Of a DNA stretch of 64,000 nucleotides, positions 49,365 through 64,000 are shown in pieces. The notes below the pieces were generated by a model. The model was not told where the DNA came from. It worked only from the letters and a program-made list of their open reading frames with translations, and did no database searches. The position numbers and the translations under genes are program-made. Numbering within the stretch: position 1 is the stretch's first letter; the number at the start of each line of letters is the position of its first letter. This DNA comes from Argopecten irradians (taxonomy: Eukaryota; Mollusca; Bivalvia; Pectinida; Pectinidae): NCBI RefSeq assembly GCF_041381155.1, contig NC_091142.1:23832362-23896361 (forward strand), read 5' to 3'.

Positions 49365-52111
49365 AGCGTCACAACCTATTAGATGTGAAACAACAAATTC
49401 GCTGAGGTTAAGATGACTACTCGTAATATCCCAGCATTCATTCAAAGATCTGAATGCAAAACACTCGTTGTGCCATTTGATTGTATAAGTAGGTATGAGT
49501 ATGGAGATAAAATGCATTTCAATTTTGTTTCGTATTATTGGTTTTTCTCCCATCTCACTGAAATTTACTTAATATATCATTTTATGTTATTAATAGTTAA
49601 TTAGTTATTCAGCAAAATTCTGTCCTCGTGTTGCACGAACTATTGATAGTATCTTCAAATAGCCGAATGTATATCACATATAGTAATTGTTATCCTCAAG
49701 GTCACGTCATTATACTTAGACAAATTCGGGAAGATTTATTGAAAGGCCAAATTTCTAACAAGTTATCAATAGCCTTTAAAACAATATACAATAAAATATC
49801 AATATACCAAAACAAATTATAAACATAATTAACATCCTCAATTAATGCAGTAAATTACTCAAAGTACATTTTTGTAACAACATATTTATGTCATACATCT
49901 ACATCACTCTGACTAAAGGACATGACTAAAGTTTTTTTGGATAAAATATAAACATTACAACAGAGAATGAAAATGTCCAGTTAATATCATTTCTATTAAA
50001 TGACGAGCAAAATTGCAAACATGGTAACAACAATATCTGCCATGCTGCATAAACATATATACAACATAAGTAATAACTTGATATGACTAAAAAGGTGAAG
50101 CATCAAAACATGACATCGGACTGCAATGACGTTTCACACAAAAATAACAACGAACGTGTTAGCCACTAACAGGTAGTACACAGAACAGTGACGCTTACCA
50201 TAATATAAATATGACTAAAAATCAAATATGAAAAACCATTCATAGAAACTATGACTGTTAAAAGGTAAATCTGATTAAATGTATAGCACTCGTTTGTGCT
50301 TATAATGGACTTTTTTCACCCTTTTTTCTATTTACTGTATGCAACATTTTCATAGCGACATATCTAATAATGTAACGGCCAAACACAATTTTAATATATT
50401 TTATGGATAGATATCAAGGTATTTATATATGTGTGAAATAGGATTCCAATTACATCAAACAGATGGTGTGGCGAGGATGCGAAACATCTGTCTATTTTCG
50501 ATTGGAATACAATTTATTTCATATCTCCTTTTTCTTTTCTTTTTTCATTTCCACAAGGGGAGAGAGTTTAATGACTTCCTCTAGGGGTTAAAAATTTAAC
50601 TTGTAATGCCATATGTATAGCAGTGTTTAGATTAGCTATTAGTATCTTGTATATAAGAATCAACATTGATATTTGGCTTGGTAATATATACATATATTTG
50701 TTTTTCAAAAACAAATTATTCAATAATTCATGTAAATAACAATATACAATATCCTTTCGTAGAATGGCTCTAATACTAACTATTAGTTTCGTTTTTGGTG
50801 CAAACTTTGAGCCATACGACCTATACTGTAATTTAAATTATATCATTCTTGCCAATAAACCCAACTACTTTCTAAATCAGTAATGTCATAAGAAATATTT
50901 CCTATACAAATGAGGTTAAAATCACTCTTTCATATATCTTATAATCCATACAAATTCAATTTTAAAATGCAAGTTCAATCTTAGCAGAAAACTAGAAGAA
51001 TAACACAATTAATGCTGCTTTTATTCACGTAGATTTCAGGAAAAAAAATTAGACTAAAATAAAAAAACTTCAATAAATAAAAATTGTAATTGTTAAAAAT
51101 CACAATATACGTAACCAGATGCCAAAAGTCAAGTTACTGTTTGTAGATGAAGTTAAAAAGAAGCTATACCAACATTATTTATAAGGATTTCCTCCTAAAT
51201 TGAAACTTGTTGAAAGTCGCCATTTGAAGACACGCATTCTTTTAAAACTAGTCGCCAAAGAAGTTACGATCGTCGCCGAACGGAAGTAGGAAAGCTCATG
51301 ACCCGTTCTCGGAAGAGTTCGGAAGGACGTCGCGTAGCTACTTAAGTCACATGGTGTTCTCGGCAACGACGTAACAGTCGTTACAATATCGGCTAACTCG
51401 ACTTTGTTTGAGAAGTGGCACTCACAATGCTATGTTCTTAATCAATACTTATCAAAATTACTGGTCATTTTTCACTTCGAATTAGTCCAATATCTACATA
51501 ATATATAGCTGCAGGATTATTTTGTCAAAATTTCCTTCTAAATCACATAAAACACAGAAACGGATATTGATTTTTTAACAAGATAGTGTACTTGAGCATA
51601 TTGTTGCTGCTGGATTTTTTTTTTTATTAATAATATAAACATCCATTTATCATTGAGGTTTATCTAAATAATCAAGAAAATAATCTCTATAAAGTAAAAA
51701 CATTCAGATGAAAATCAGATTTGAGTGACAAAATATATTTTAATCTCTTCATTTAGCAGGGAAAAAAATAATAATCAAAGACAAAGCCTGTTGTCAATTT
51801 GATATATATCACCAGGTTAAGATAACGTCATGTTGACCGAGAGCGTTAACTTAACATAATGTATACATGTGATATATTATTTCAAAATTGTTTTTTACTA
51901 TATCTGCTATGCTACAACTTAAAGCAAACGGGCCGGATGACTTGAGCATCTGTAAGTAAACGTTGCATGTAGTATGGCCATGGAAAAATTTCAAAATATG
52001 AACTTAAATATTCGCGCAAAATAAACTATATCGGAACTAGTAATGATGGTCTTCTGTAATTGTAATCGATAAAAAATAGGATATTACCCGTTTCTTAATA
52101 AATACAATCAA
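49365..52111. other. Interval upstream of the SLC6 TM1 exon
   Basis: No recognisable gene on either strand. The 51210-51380 segment is less AT-rich (GTCGCCGAACGGAAG, GGACGTCGCGTAGC) and could be a promoter or a decayed repeat. The 63-codon frame there matches nothing I know. Confidence 0.5.
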
Positions 52112-52373
52112 TAGCACTGATAGACAATGACGTCTAGAACACCGTCAATACGATACACTAGCTCCGATAGACAATGACTTCTAGAACACCGTCAATACCA
52201 TACACTAGCACTGATAGACAATGACATCTAGGACACCGTCATTATGATACACTAGCACCGATAGACAAAGACGTCTAGGACACCGTCAATATGATACACT
52301 AGCACTATTATACAATGACGTCTAGGACACCGTCAATACGATACACTAGCAATGATATACAGTGAAGTCTAGG

Positions 52374-52596
52374 ATTGGTTTTTGGTTTGTTTAGTTTTAC
52401 GTCCTATTAACAGCCAGGGTCATGTTAGGACGTGCCAGGTTTTGTTGGTGGAGGAAAGCCGGAGTACCCGGAGAAAAACCACCAGCTAGCGGTCAGTACC
52501 TGGCAACTGCCCCACATGGGATTCGAACCCGCATCCCAGAGGTGGAGGGCTTGTGGTAATATGTCGGGACATCTTAACCACTCGGCCACCGCGGCC
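52374..52596 (-). mobile_element. tRNA-derived SINE, copy 1 inside the satellite
   Basis: Read on the minus strand, the 5' end begins GGCCGCGGTGGCCGAGTGG (A-box-like, Leu/Ser-tRNA style). About 65 bases further comes GGTTCGAATCC (B box), then a conserved body and a tail ending in CAAACCAAAAACCAAT. Such a head makes it Pol III-transcribable in principle. It interrupts a satellite unit at GTCTAGG|A...AGGACACC, with only 3-4 bases of possible target duplication. Closely similar sequences are common in bivalve genomes as I remember them. The 60-66 codon open frames across it are not genes. Confidence 0.85.
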
Positions 52597-55500
52597 AGGA
52601 CACCGTCAATATGATACACTAGCACTGATATACAATGACGTCTAGGATACCGTCATTACGATACACTAGCAATGATATACAGTGAAGTCTAGGCCACCGT
52701 CAATATGATACACTAGCACAAATAGACAATGACGTCTAGTACACCGTCAATACGATACACTAGCACAGATAGATAATGACGTTTAGGACACCGTCAATAC
52801 GATACACTAGCACTGATAGACAATGACGTCTAGGACACCGTCAATACGATACACTAGCACTGATAGACAATAACGTCTAGGACGTCATCAATACGATACA
52901 CTAGCACTGATAAACAATGACATCTAGGACACCGTCAATACGATACACTAGCACTGATACACAGTGACGTCTAGGACACCCTCAATACGATACACTAGCA
53001 CTGATAGACAATGACGTCTAGGATACCGTCAATACGATACACTAACACTGATTGACAATGACGTCTAGGAACACCGTCAATACGATACACTAGCACTGAT
53101 ATACAATGACGTCTAGTACACCGCCAATACGATATACTAGCACAAATAGACAATGCCGTCTAGGACACCGTCAATCAATACACTAACACTGATTGACAAT
53201 GACGTCTAGTACACCGTCAATACGATACACTAGCACTGATAGACAATGACGTCTAGGACACCGTCAATACGATACACTAGCACTGATATACAATGACGTC
53301 TAGGACACCGTCAATACGATACACTAGCACTGATAGACAATGACATATATGACACCGTCAATACGATACACTAGCACTGATTGACAATGACGTCTAGGAC
53401 ACCGTCAATACGATACACTAGCACTGATAGACAATGACGTCTAGGACACCGTCAATACGATATACTAGCACTGATATACAGTGACGTCTAGGACACCCTC
53501 AATACGATACACTAGCACTGATAGACAATGACGTCTAGGACATCGTTAATACGATACTCTAACACTGATAGACAATGACATATAGGACACCCTCAATACG
53601 ATACACTAGCACTGATAGACAATGACGTCTAGGACACCGTCAATACGATACACTAACACTGATAGACAATGACGTCTAGGACACCGTCAATACGATACAC
53701 TAACACTGATAGACAATGACATATAGGACACCCTCAATACGATACACTAGCACTGATAGACAATGACGTCTAGGACACCGTCAATACGATACATTAACAC
53801 TGATAGACAATGACGTCTAGGACACCGTCAATACGATACACTAGCACTGATAGACAATAACGTCTAGGACATCATCAATACGATACATTAACACTTATAG
53901 ACAATGACGTCTAGGACACCGTCAACATGATACATTAACACTGATAGACAATGACGTCTAGGACACCGTCAATACGATACATATATACCGATTGACAATG
54001 ACGTCTAGGACACCGTCAATATGATACATTAACACTGATATACAATGACGTCTAGGACACCGTCAATACGATACACTAGCACTGATATACAATGACATCT
54101 AGGACACCGTCAATACGATACACTAGCACTGATAGACAATGACGTCTAGGAAACCGTCAATACGATACACTAGCACTGATATACAATGACGTCTAGGACA
54201 CCGTCAATATGATACACTAGCACTGATAGACAATGACGTCTAGGACACCGTCAATAAGATACACTAGCACAGATAGATAATGACGTCTAGGACACCGTCA
54301 ATACGATATACTAGCACTGATAGACAATGACGTCTAGGAAACCGTCAATACGATACACAAGCACTGATATACAATGACGTCTAGGACACCGTCAATATGA
54401 TACACTAGCACTGATAGACAATGACGTCTAGGAAACCGTCAATACGATACACTAGCACTGATGTACAATGACGTCTAGGACACCGTCAATACACTAACAC
54501 TGATAGACAATGACGTCTAGGACACAGTCAATACGATACATTAACACTGATAGACAATGACGTCTAGGACACCGTCAACATGATACATTAACACTGATAG
54601 ACAATGACGTCTAGGACACCGTCAATACGATACATATATACCGATTGACAATGACGTCTAGGACACCGTCAATATGATACATTAACACTGATATACAATG
54701 ACGTCTAGGACACCGTCAATACGATACACTAGCACTGATATACAATGACATCTAGGACACCGTCAATACGATACACTAGCACTGATAGACAATGACGTCT
54801 AGGAAACCGTCAATACGATACACAAGCACTGATATACAATGACGTCTAGGACACCGTCAATATGATACACTAGCACTGATAGACAATGACGTCTAGGACA
54901 CCGTCAATAAGATACACTAGCACAGATAGACAATGACGTCTAGGACACCGTCAATACGATATACTAGCACTGATAGACAATGACGTCTAGGAAACCGTCA
55001 ATACGATACACTAGCACTCATATACAATGACGTCTAGGACACCGTCAATATGATACACTAGCACTGATAGACAATGACGTCTAGGAAACCGTCAATACGA
55101 TACACTAGCACTGATGTACAATGACGTCTAGGACACCGTCAATACACTAACACTGATAGACAATGACGTCTAGGACACCGTCAATACGATACACTACCAC
55201 TGATAGACAATTACGTCTAGGACACCGTCAATACACTAACACTGATAGACAATGAAGTCTAGGACACCGTCAATATGATACATTAACACTGATAGACAAT
55301 GACGTCTAGGACACCGTCAATACGATACACTAGCACTGATAGAAAAATGACGTCTAGGACACCGTCAATGCGATACACTAACACTGATAGACAATGACGT
55401 CTAGGACACCGTCAATACGATACACTAACACTGATAGACAATGACGTCTAGGACACCGTCAATACGATACACTAACACTGATAGACAATGACGTCTAGGA

Positions 55501-56381
55501 CACCGTCAATACGATACACTAGCACTGATAGACAATGACGTCTAGGACACCGTCAATACACTAACACTGATAGACAATAACGTCTAGGACACCGTCAATA
55601 CGATACACTAACACTGATAGACAATGACGTCTAGGACACCGTCAATACGATACACTAACACTGATGTACAATGACGTCTAGGACACCATCAATAATACAC
55701 TAACACTGATAGACAATGACGTCTAGGACACCGTCAATACGATACACTAACACTGATAGACAATGACGTCTAGGACACCGTCAATACGATACACTAGCAC
55801 TGATAGACAATGACATCTAGGACACCGTCAATACGATACACTAACACTGATAGACAATGACGTCTAGGACACCGTCAATACGATACACTAACACTGATAG
55901 ACAATGACGTCTAGGACACCGTCAATACGATACACTAGCACTGATAGACAATGACGTCTAGGACACCGTCAATACACTAACACTGATAGACAATGACTTC
56001 TAGGACACCGTCAATATGATACATTAACACTGATAGACAATGACTTATAGGACACCCTCAATACGATACACTAGCACTGATAGAAAAATGACGTCTAGGA
56101 CACCGTCAATACGATACACTAACACTGATAGACAATGACGTCTAGAACACCGTCAATACGATACACTAGCTCCGATAGACAATGACTTCTAGAACACCGT
56201 CAATACCATACACTAGCACTGATAGACAATGACATCTAGGACACCGTCATTATGATACACTAGCACCGATAGACAAAGACGTCTAGGACACCGTCAATAT
56301 GATACACTAGCACTATTATACAATGACGTCTAGGACACCGTCAATACGATACACTAGCAATGATATACAGTGAAGTCTAGG

Positions 56382-56603
56382 ATTGGTTTTTGGTTTGTTT
56401 AGTTTTACGTCCTATTAACAGCCAGGGTCATGTTAGGACGTGCCAGGTTTGTTGGTGGAGGAAAGCCGGAGTACCCGGAGAAAAACCACCAGCTAGCGGT
56501 CAGTACCTGGCAACTGCCCCACATGGGATTCGAACCCGCATCCCAGAGGTGGAGGGCTTGTGGTAATATGTCGGGACATCTTAACCACTCGGCCACCGCG
56601 GCC
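56382..56603 (-). mobile_element. tRNA-derived SINE, copy 2 inside the satellite
   Basis: Nearly identical to the copy about 4008 bases upstream (one base shorter in a T run) and flanked by the same variant satellite units. It therefore arose by duplication of the array segment, not by a second insertion. Confidence 0.88.
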
Positions 56604-59600
56604 AGGACACCGTCAATATGATACACTAGCACTGATATACAATGACGTCTAGGATACCGTCATTACGATACACTAACAATGATATACAGTGAAGTCTAGG
56701 CCACCGTCAATATGATACACTAGCACAAATAGACAATGACGTCTAGTACACCGTCAATACGATACACTAGCACAGATAGATAATGACGTTTAGGACACCG
56801 TCAATACGATACACTAGCACTGATAGACAATGACGTCTAGGACACCGTCAATACGATACACTAGCACTGATAGACAATAACGTCTAGGACGTCATCAATA
56901 CGATACACTAGCACTGATAAACAATGACATCTAGGACACCGTCAATACGATATACTAGCACTGATACACAGTGACGTCTAGGACACCCTCAATACGATAC
57001 ACTAGCACTGATAGACAATGACGTCTAGGATACCGTCAATACGATACACTAACACTGATTGACAATGACGTCTAGGAAACCGTCAATACGATACACTAGC
57101 ACTGATATACAATGACGTCTAGTACACCGCCAATACGATATACTAGCACAAATAGACAATGCCGTCTAGGACACCGTCAATCAATACACTAACACTGATT
57201 GACAATGACGTCTAGTACACCGTCAATACGATACACTAGCACTGATAGACAATGACGTCTAGGACACCGTCAATACGATACACTAGCACTGATATACAAT
57301 GACGTCTAGTACACCGTAAATACGATACACTAGCACTGATAGACAATGACGTCTAGGACACCGTCAATACGATACACTAACACTGATTGACAATGACGTC
57401 TAGGACACCGTCAATACGATACACTAGCACTGATATACAATGACGTCTAGGACACCGTCAATACGATATACTAGCACTGATATACAGTGACGTCTAGGAC
57501 ACCCTCAATACGATACACTAGCACTGATAGACAATGACGTCTAGGACATCGTTAATACGATACTCTAACACTGATAGACAATGACATATAGGACACCCTC
57601 AATACGATACACTAGCACTGATAGACAATGACGTCTAGGACACCGTCAATACGATACACTAACACTGATAGACAATGACGTCTAGGAAACCGTCAATACG
57701 ATACACTAGCACTGATAGACAATGACATATAGGACACCCTCAATACGATACACTAGCACTGATAGACAATGACGTCTAGGACACCGTCAATACGATACAT
57801 TAACACTGATAGACAATGACGTCTAGGACACCGTCAATACGATACACTAGCACTGATAGACAATAACGTCTAGGACATCATCAATACGATACATTAACAC
57901 TTATAGACAATGACGTCTAGGACACCGTCAACATGATACATTAACACTGATAGACAATGACGTCTAGGACACCGTCAATACGATACATATATACCGATTG
58001 ACAATGACGTCTAGGACACCGTCAATATGATACATTAACACTGATATACAATGACGTCTAGGACACCGTCAATACGATACACTAGCACTGATATACAATG
58101 ACATCTAGGACACCGTCAATACGATACACTAGCACTGATAGACAATGACGTCTAGGAAACCGTCAATACGATACACAAGCACTGATATACAATGACGTCT
58201 AGGACACCGTCAATATGATACACTAGCACTGATAGACAATGACGTCTAGGACACCGTCAATAAGATACACTAGCACAGATAGATAATGACGTCTAGGACA
58301 CCGTCAATACGATATACTAGCACTGATAGACAATGACGTCTAGGAAACCGTCAATACGATACACTAGCACTCATATACAATGACGTCTAGGACACCGTCA
58401 ATATGATACACTAGCACTGATAGACAATGACGTCTAGGAAACCGTCAATACGATACACTAGCACTGATGTACAATGACGTCTAGGACACCGTCAATACAC
58501 TAACACTGATAGACAATGACGTCTAGGACACAGTCAATACGATACATTAACACTGATAGACAATGACGTCTAGGACACCGTCAACATGATACATTAACAC
58601 TGATAGACAATGACGTCTAGGACACCGTCAATACGATACATATATACCGATTGACAATGACGTCTAGGACACCGTCAATATGATACATTAACACTGATAT
58701 ACAATGACGTCTAGGACACCGTCAATACGATACACTAGCACTGATATACAATGACATCTAGGACACCGTCAATACGATACACTAGCACTGATAGACAATG
58801 ACGTCTAGGAAACCGTCAATACGATACACAAGCACTGATATACAATGACGTCTAGGACACCGTCAATATGATACACTAGCACTGATAGACAATGACGTCT
58901 AGGACACCGTCAATAAGATACACTAGCACAGATAGATAATGACGTCTAGGACACCGTCAATACGATATACTAGCACTGATAGACAATGACGTCTAGGAAA
59001 CCGTCAATACGATACACTAGCACTCATATACAATGACGTCTAGGACACCGTCAATATGATACACTAGCACTGATAGACAATGACGTCTAGGAAACCGTCA
59101 ATACGATACACTAGCACTGATGTACAATGACGTCTAGGACACCGTCAATACACTAACACTGATAGACAATGACGTCTAGGACACCGTCAATACGATACAC
59201 TAACACTGATAGACAATGACGTCTAGGACACCGTCAATACGATACACTAACACTGATAGACAATGAAGTCTAGGACACCGTCAATATGATACATTAACAC
59301 TGATAGACAATGACGTCTAGGACACCGTCAATACGATACACTAGCACTGATAGAAAAATGACGTCTAGGACACCGTCAATACGATACACTAACACTGATA
59401 GACAATGACGTCTAGGACACCGTCAATACGATACACTAACACTGATAGACAATGACGTCTAGGACACCGTCAATACGATACAGTAACACTGATAGACAAT
59501 GACGTCTAGGACACCGTCAATACGATACACTAGCACTGATAGACAATGACGTCTAGGACACCGTCAATACACTAACACTGATAGACAATAACGTCTAGGA

Positions 59601-62600
59601 CACCGTCAATACGATACACTAACACTGATAGACAATGACGTCTAGGACACCGTCAATACGATACACTAACACTGATGTACAATGACGTCTAGGACACCAT
59701 CAATACACTAACACTGATAGACAATGACGTCTAGGACACCGTCAATACGATACACTAACACTGATAGACAATGACGTCTAGGACACCGTCAATACGATAC
59801 ACTAGCACTGATAGACAATGACGTCTAGGACACCGTCAATACGATACACTAACACTGATAGACAATGACGTCTAGGACACCGTCAATACGATACACTAAC
59901 ACTGATAGACAATGACGTCTAGGACACCGTCAATACGATACTCTAACACTGATAGACAATGACATCTATGACACCGTCAATACGATACACTAACACTGAT
60001 AGACAATGAAGTCTAGGACACCGTCAATATGATACACTAGCACTGATAGACTGAGATGTGTAGGACACCGTCAATACGATACACTAGCACTGATAGAAAA
60101 ATGACGTCTAGGACACCGTCAATACGATACACTAACACTGATAGACAATGACGTCTAGGACACCGTCAATACGATACACTAACACTGATAGACAATGACG
60201 TCTAGGACACCGTCAATACGATACACTAACACTGATAGACAATGACGTCTAGGACACCGTCAATACGATACACTAGCACTGATAGACAATGACGTCTAGG
60301 ACACCGTCAATACGATACACTAACACTGATAGACAATGACGTCTAGGACACCGTCAATACGATACACTAACACTGATAGACAATGACGTCTAGGACACCG
60401 TCAATACGATACACTAACACTGATGTACAATGACGTCTAGGACACCGTCAATACACTAACACTGATAGACAATGACGTCTAGGACACCGTCAATACGATA
60501 CACTAACACTGATAGACAATGACGTCTAGGACACCGTCAATACGATACACTAGCACTGATAGACAATGACGTCTAGGACACCGTCAATACGATACACTAA
60601 CACTGATAGACAATGACATCTAGGACACCGTCAATACGATACACTAACACTGATAGACAATGACGTCTAGGACACCGTCAATACGATACACTAACACTGA
60701 TGTACAATGACGTCTAGGACACCGTAAATACACTAACACTGATAGACAATGACGTCTAGGACACCGTCAATACGATACACTAACACTGATAGACAATGAC
60801 GTCTAGGACACCGTCAATACGATACACTAGCACTGATAGACAATGACGTCTAGGACACCGTCAATACGATACACTAGCACTGATAGACAATGACGTCTAG
60901 GACACCGTCAATACGATACACTAACACTGATGTACAATGACGTCTAGGACACCGTCAATAATACACTAACACTGATAGACAATGACGTCTAGGACACCGT
61001 CAATACGATACACTAACACTGATAGACAATGACGTCTAGGACACCGTCAATACGATACACTAGCACTGATAGACAATGACGTCTAGGACACCGTCAATAC
61101 GATACACTAGCACTGATAGACAATGACGTCTAGGACACCGTCAATACGATACACTAACACTGATAGACAATGACGTCTAGGACACCGTCAATACGATACA
61201 CTAACACTGATAGACAATGACATCTAGGACACCGTCAATACGATACACTAACACTGATAGACAATGACGTCTAGGACACCGTCAATACGATACACTAACA
61301 CTGATAGACAATGACGTCTAGGACACCGTCAATACGATACACTAGCACTGATAGACAATGACGTCTAGGACACCGTCAATACGATACACTAGCACTGATA
61401 GACAATGACGTCTAGGACACCGTCAATACGATACACTAGCACTGATAGACAATGACGTCTAGGACACCGTCAATACGATACACTAGCACTGATAGACAAT
61501 GACGTCTAGGACACCGTCAATACGATACACTAACACTGATAGACAATGACGTCTAGGACACCGTCAATACGATACACTAGCACTGATAGACAATGACGTC
61601 TAGGACACCGTCAATACGATACACTAGCACTGATAGACAATGACGTTTAGGACAACGTCAATACGATACACTAGCACTGATAGACAATGACGTCTAGGAC
61701 ACCGTCAATACGATACTCTAACACTGATAGACAATGACGTCTAGGACACCGTCAATACGATACACTAGCACTGATAGACAATGACGTCTAGGACACCGTC
61801 AATACGATACACTAGCACTGATAGACAATGACGTCTAGGACACCATCAATACGATACACTAACACAGATTGACAATGACATCTAGGACACCGTCAATACG
61901 ATACACTAACACTGATAGACAATGACGTCTAGACACCGTCAATACGATACACTAACACTGATAGACAATGAAGTCTAGGACACCGTCAATATGATACACT
62001 AGCACTGATAGACTGAGATGTGTAGGACATCGTCAATACGATACACTAACACTGATATACAATGACGTCTAGGACACCGTCAATACGATACACTAACACT
62101 GATAGACAATGACGTCTAGGACACCGTCAATACGATACACTATCACTGATAGACAATGACGTCTAGGACACCGTCAATACGATACACTAACACTGATAGA
62201 CAATGACGTCTAGGACACCGTCAATACGATACACTAGCACTGATAGACAATGACGTCTAGGACACCGTCAATACGATACACTAGCACTGATAGACAATGA
62301 CGTCTAGGACACCGTCAATACGATACACTAACACTGATAGACAATGACGTATAGGACACCGTCAATACGATACACTAGCACTGATAGATAATGACGTCTA
62401 GGACACCGTCAATACGATACACTAGCACTGATAGACAATGACGTTAGGACACCGTCAATACGATACACTAGCACTGATAGACAATGACGTCTAGGACACC
62501 GTCAATACGATACTCTAACACTGATAGACAATGACGTCTAGGACACCGTCAATACGATACACTAGCACTGATTGACAATGACGTCTAGGACACCGTCAAT

Positions 62601-64000
62601 ACGATACACTAACACTGATAGACAATGACGTCTAGGACACCGTCAATACGATACACTAACACGATGACAATGACATCTAGGACACCGTCAATACGATACA
62701 CTAACACTGATAGACAATGACATCTAGGACACCGTCAATACGATACACTAACACTGATAGACAATGACGTCTAGGACACCGTCAATATACGATACACTAG
62801 CACTGATAGACTGAATGACGTCTAGGACACCGTCAATACGATACACTAACACTGATTACAATGACGTCTAGGACACCGTCATGATACACTAACACTGATA
62901 GACAATGACGTCTAGGACACCGTCAATACGATACACTATCACTGATAGACAATGACGTCTAGGACACCGTCAATACGATACTCTAACACTGATAGACAAT
63001 GACGTCTAGGACACCGTCAATACGATACACTAGCACTGATAGACAATGACGTCTAGGACACCGTCAATACGATACACTAGCACTGATAGACAATGACGTC
63101 TAGGACACCGTCAATACGATACACTAGCACTGATAGACAATGACGTCTAGGACACCGTCAATACGATACTCTAACACTGATAGACAATGACATATATGAC
63201 ACCGTCAATACGATACACTAGCACTGATAGACAATGACGTCTAGGACACCGTCAATACGATACACTAGCACTGATAGACAATGACGTCTAGGACACCGTC
63301 AATACGATACACTAACACTGATAGACAATGACGTCTAGGACACCGTCAATACGATACACTAACACTGATAGACAATGACGTCTAGGACACCGTCAATACG
63401 ATACACTAACACTGATAGACAATGACGTCTAGGACACCGTCAATACGATACTCTAACACTGATAGACAATGACGTCTAGGACACCGTCAATACGATACAC
63501 TAACACTGATAGACAATGACGTCTAGGACACCGTCAATACGATACACTAACACTGATAGACAATGACATCTATGACACCGTCAATACGATACACTAACAC
63601 TGATAGACAATGAAGTCTAGGACACCGTCAATATGATACACTAGCACTGATAGACTGAGATGTGTAGGACATCGTCAATACGATACACTAACACTGATGT
63701 ACAATGACGTCTAGGACACCGTCAGTACACTAACACTGATAGACAATGACGTCTAGGACACCGTCAATACGATACTCTATCACTGATAGACAATGACGTC
63801 TAGGACACCGTCAATACGATACTCTAACACTGATAGACAATGACGTCTAGGACACCATCAATACGATACTCTAACACTGATAGACAATGACGTCTAGGAC
63901 ACCGTCAATACTATACACTAGTTGTATTTGTTCTCTGTCTTACATAGTTCAGCTCCAGTATATGTTTCCGCTCCAGCTGTATTGAGACCAATCCCCTTCC

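Larger units (their letters stand above)
52131..60140. repeat. Higher-order tandem duplication (about 4.01 kb x 2) within the satellite
   Basis: Diagnostic variants recur with a 4006-4011 base offset: the SINE (52374/56382), the ATATATACCG variant (53981/57987 and 54634/58640) and the AGAAAAATGACG variant (55341/59352). A smaller 653-base sub-duplication (53981/54634 and 57987/58640) is nested in both copies, so it is older than the 4-kb duplication. Confidence 0.88.
52112..63918. repeat. 47-bp satellite array, about 240 copies
   Basis: The basic unit has 47 bases, with core GACAATGACGTCTAGGACAC followed by CGTCAATACGATACACTAGC and ACTGATA. Variation includes CTAGC/CTAAC, GATAGAC/GATATAC, GTCTAGG/ATCTAGG and a recurrent 5-base deletion (GTCAATACACTAAC). 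Copies are more homogeneous after about 60.1 kb than before it. It has no coding potential. The array ends cleanly at 63918, where unique-looking sequence begins. Confidence 0.97.

Noticed and set aside
52498..52596. Functional tRNA gene on the minus strand
   Set aside because: A and B boxes are present but no complete cloverleaf could be folded. The sequence continues into a SINE body and is duplicated with the satellite.
52425..56632. Pairs of 60-75 codon frames on both strands in the satellite
   Set aside because: They lie across the two tRNA-derived SINE copies; the frames are incidental.
52112..63918. CRISPR-like array of regular repeats
   Set aside because: There are no unique spacers: every base belongs to the 47-base unit, and the genome is eukaryotic.

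Overview
The window is animal (eukaryotic) DNA, AT-rich and repeat-dense. Exons are short, bounded by GT...AG, and separated by introns of 0.3-3.7 kb. Gene families, dispersed hairpin repeats and a tRNA-derived SINE typical of molluscs suggest a bivalve or another lophotrochozoan. The taxon is inferred from memory of such repeats, not from a search.

Left half (1-34.6 kb): a cluster of three peroxisomal sarcosine/pipecolate oxidase-like (PIPOX, FAD-dependent DAO/MSOX family) copies. Copy A is on the minus strand (exons 1-6, 10898 down to 2120; its last exons lie beyond the left edge). Copies B (from 14829) and C (from 23684) are on the plus strand, inside two adjacent direct duplications (about 13268-22188 and 22189-29970). 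Copy C alone continues into exons 7 and 8 (31890-31965, 34474-34607) and gives an intact 386-residue protein. Copy B has exons 1-6 only, and exons 4-6 are broken by many small insertions.

Middle (34.8-37.5 kb): a 45-bp minisatellite of about 59 copies whose length, a multiple of three, leaves several frames open on both strands. These frames are not genes.

39.6-49.4 kb, minus strand: an SLC6-type (Na+/Cl--dependent neurotransmitter/amino-acid transporter) gene. Nine consecutive exons encode TM5 to the C-terminus. One upstream exon encodes TM1, with unusual substitutions at the normally invariant GLGN..RFP motif. The exons for TM2-TM4 are absent from the 3.2 kb between them, which instead holds a LINE 3' fragment, a 61-bp minisatellite and a large inverted repeat.

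Right end (52.1-63.9 kb): an 11.8-kb array of a 47-bp satellite (about 240 copies). A tRNA-derived SINE occurs twice, at equivalent positions of a roughly 4.01-kb higher-order duplication.

Dispersed non-autonomous elements include two groups of TTAA-flanked inverted-terminal-repeat elements (piggyBac-like MITE structure), a GACGTCA-rich dispersed repeat, several foldback elements and an approximately 1.17-kb insertion with a TATA box in copy B. No bacterial-style operons, CRISPR arrays, rRNA genes or functional tRNA genes were seen.
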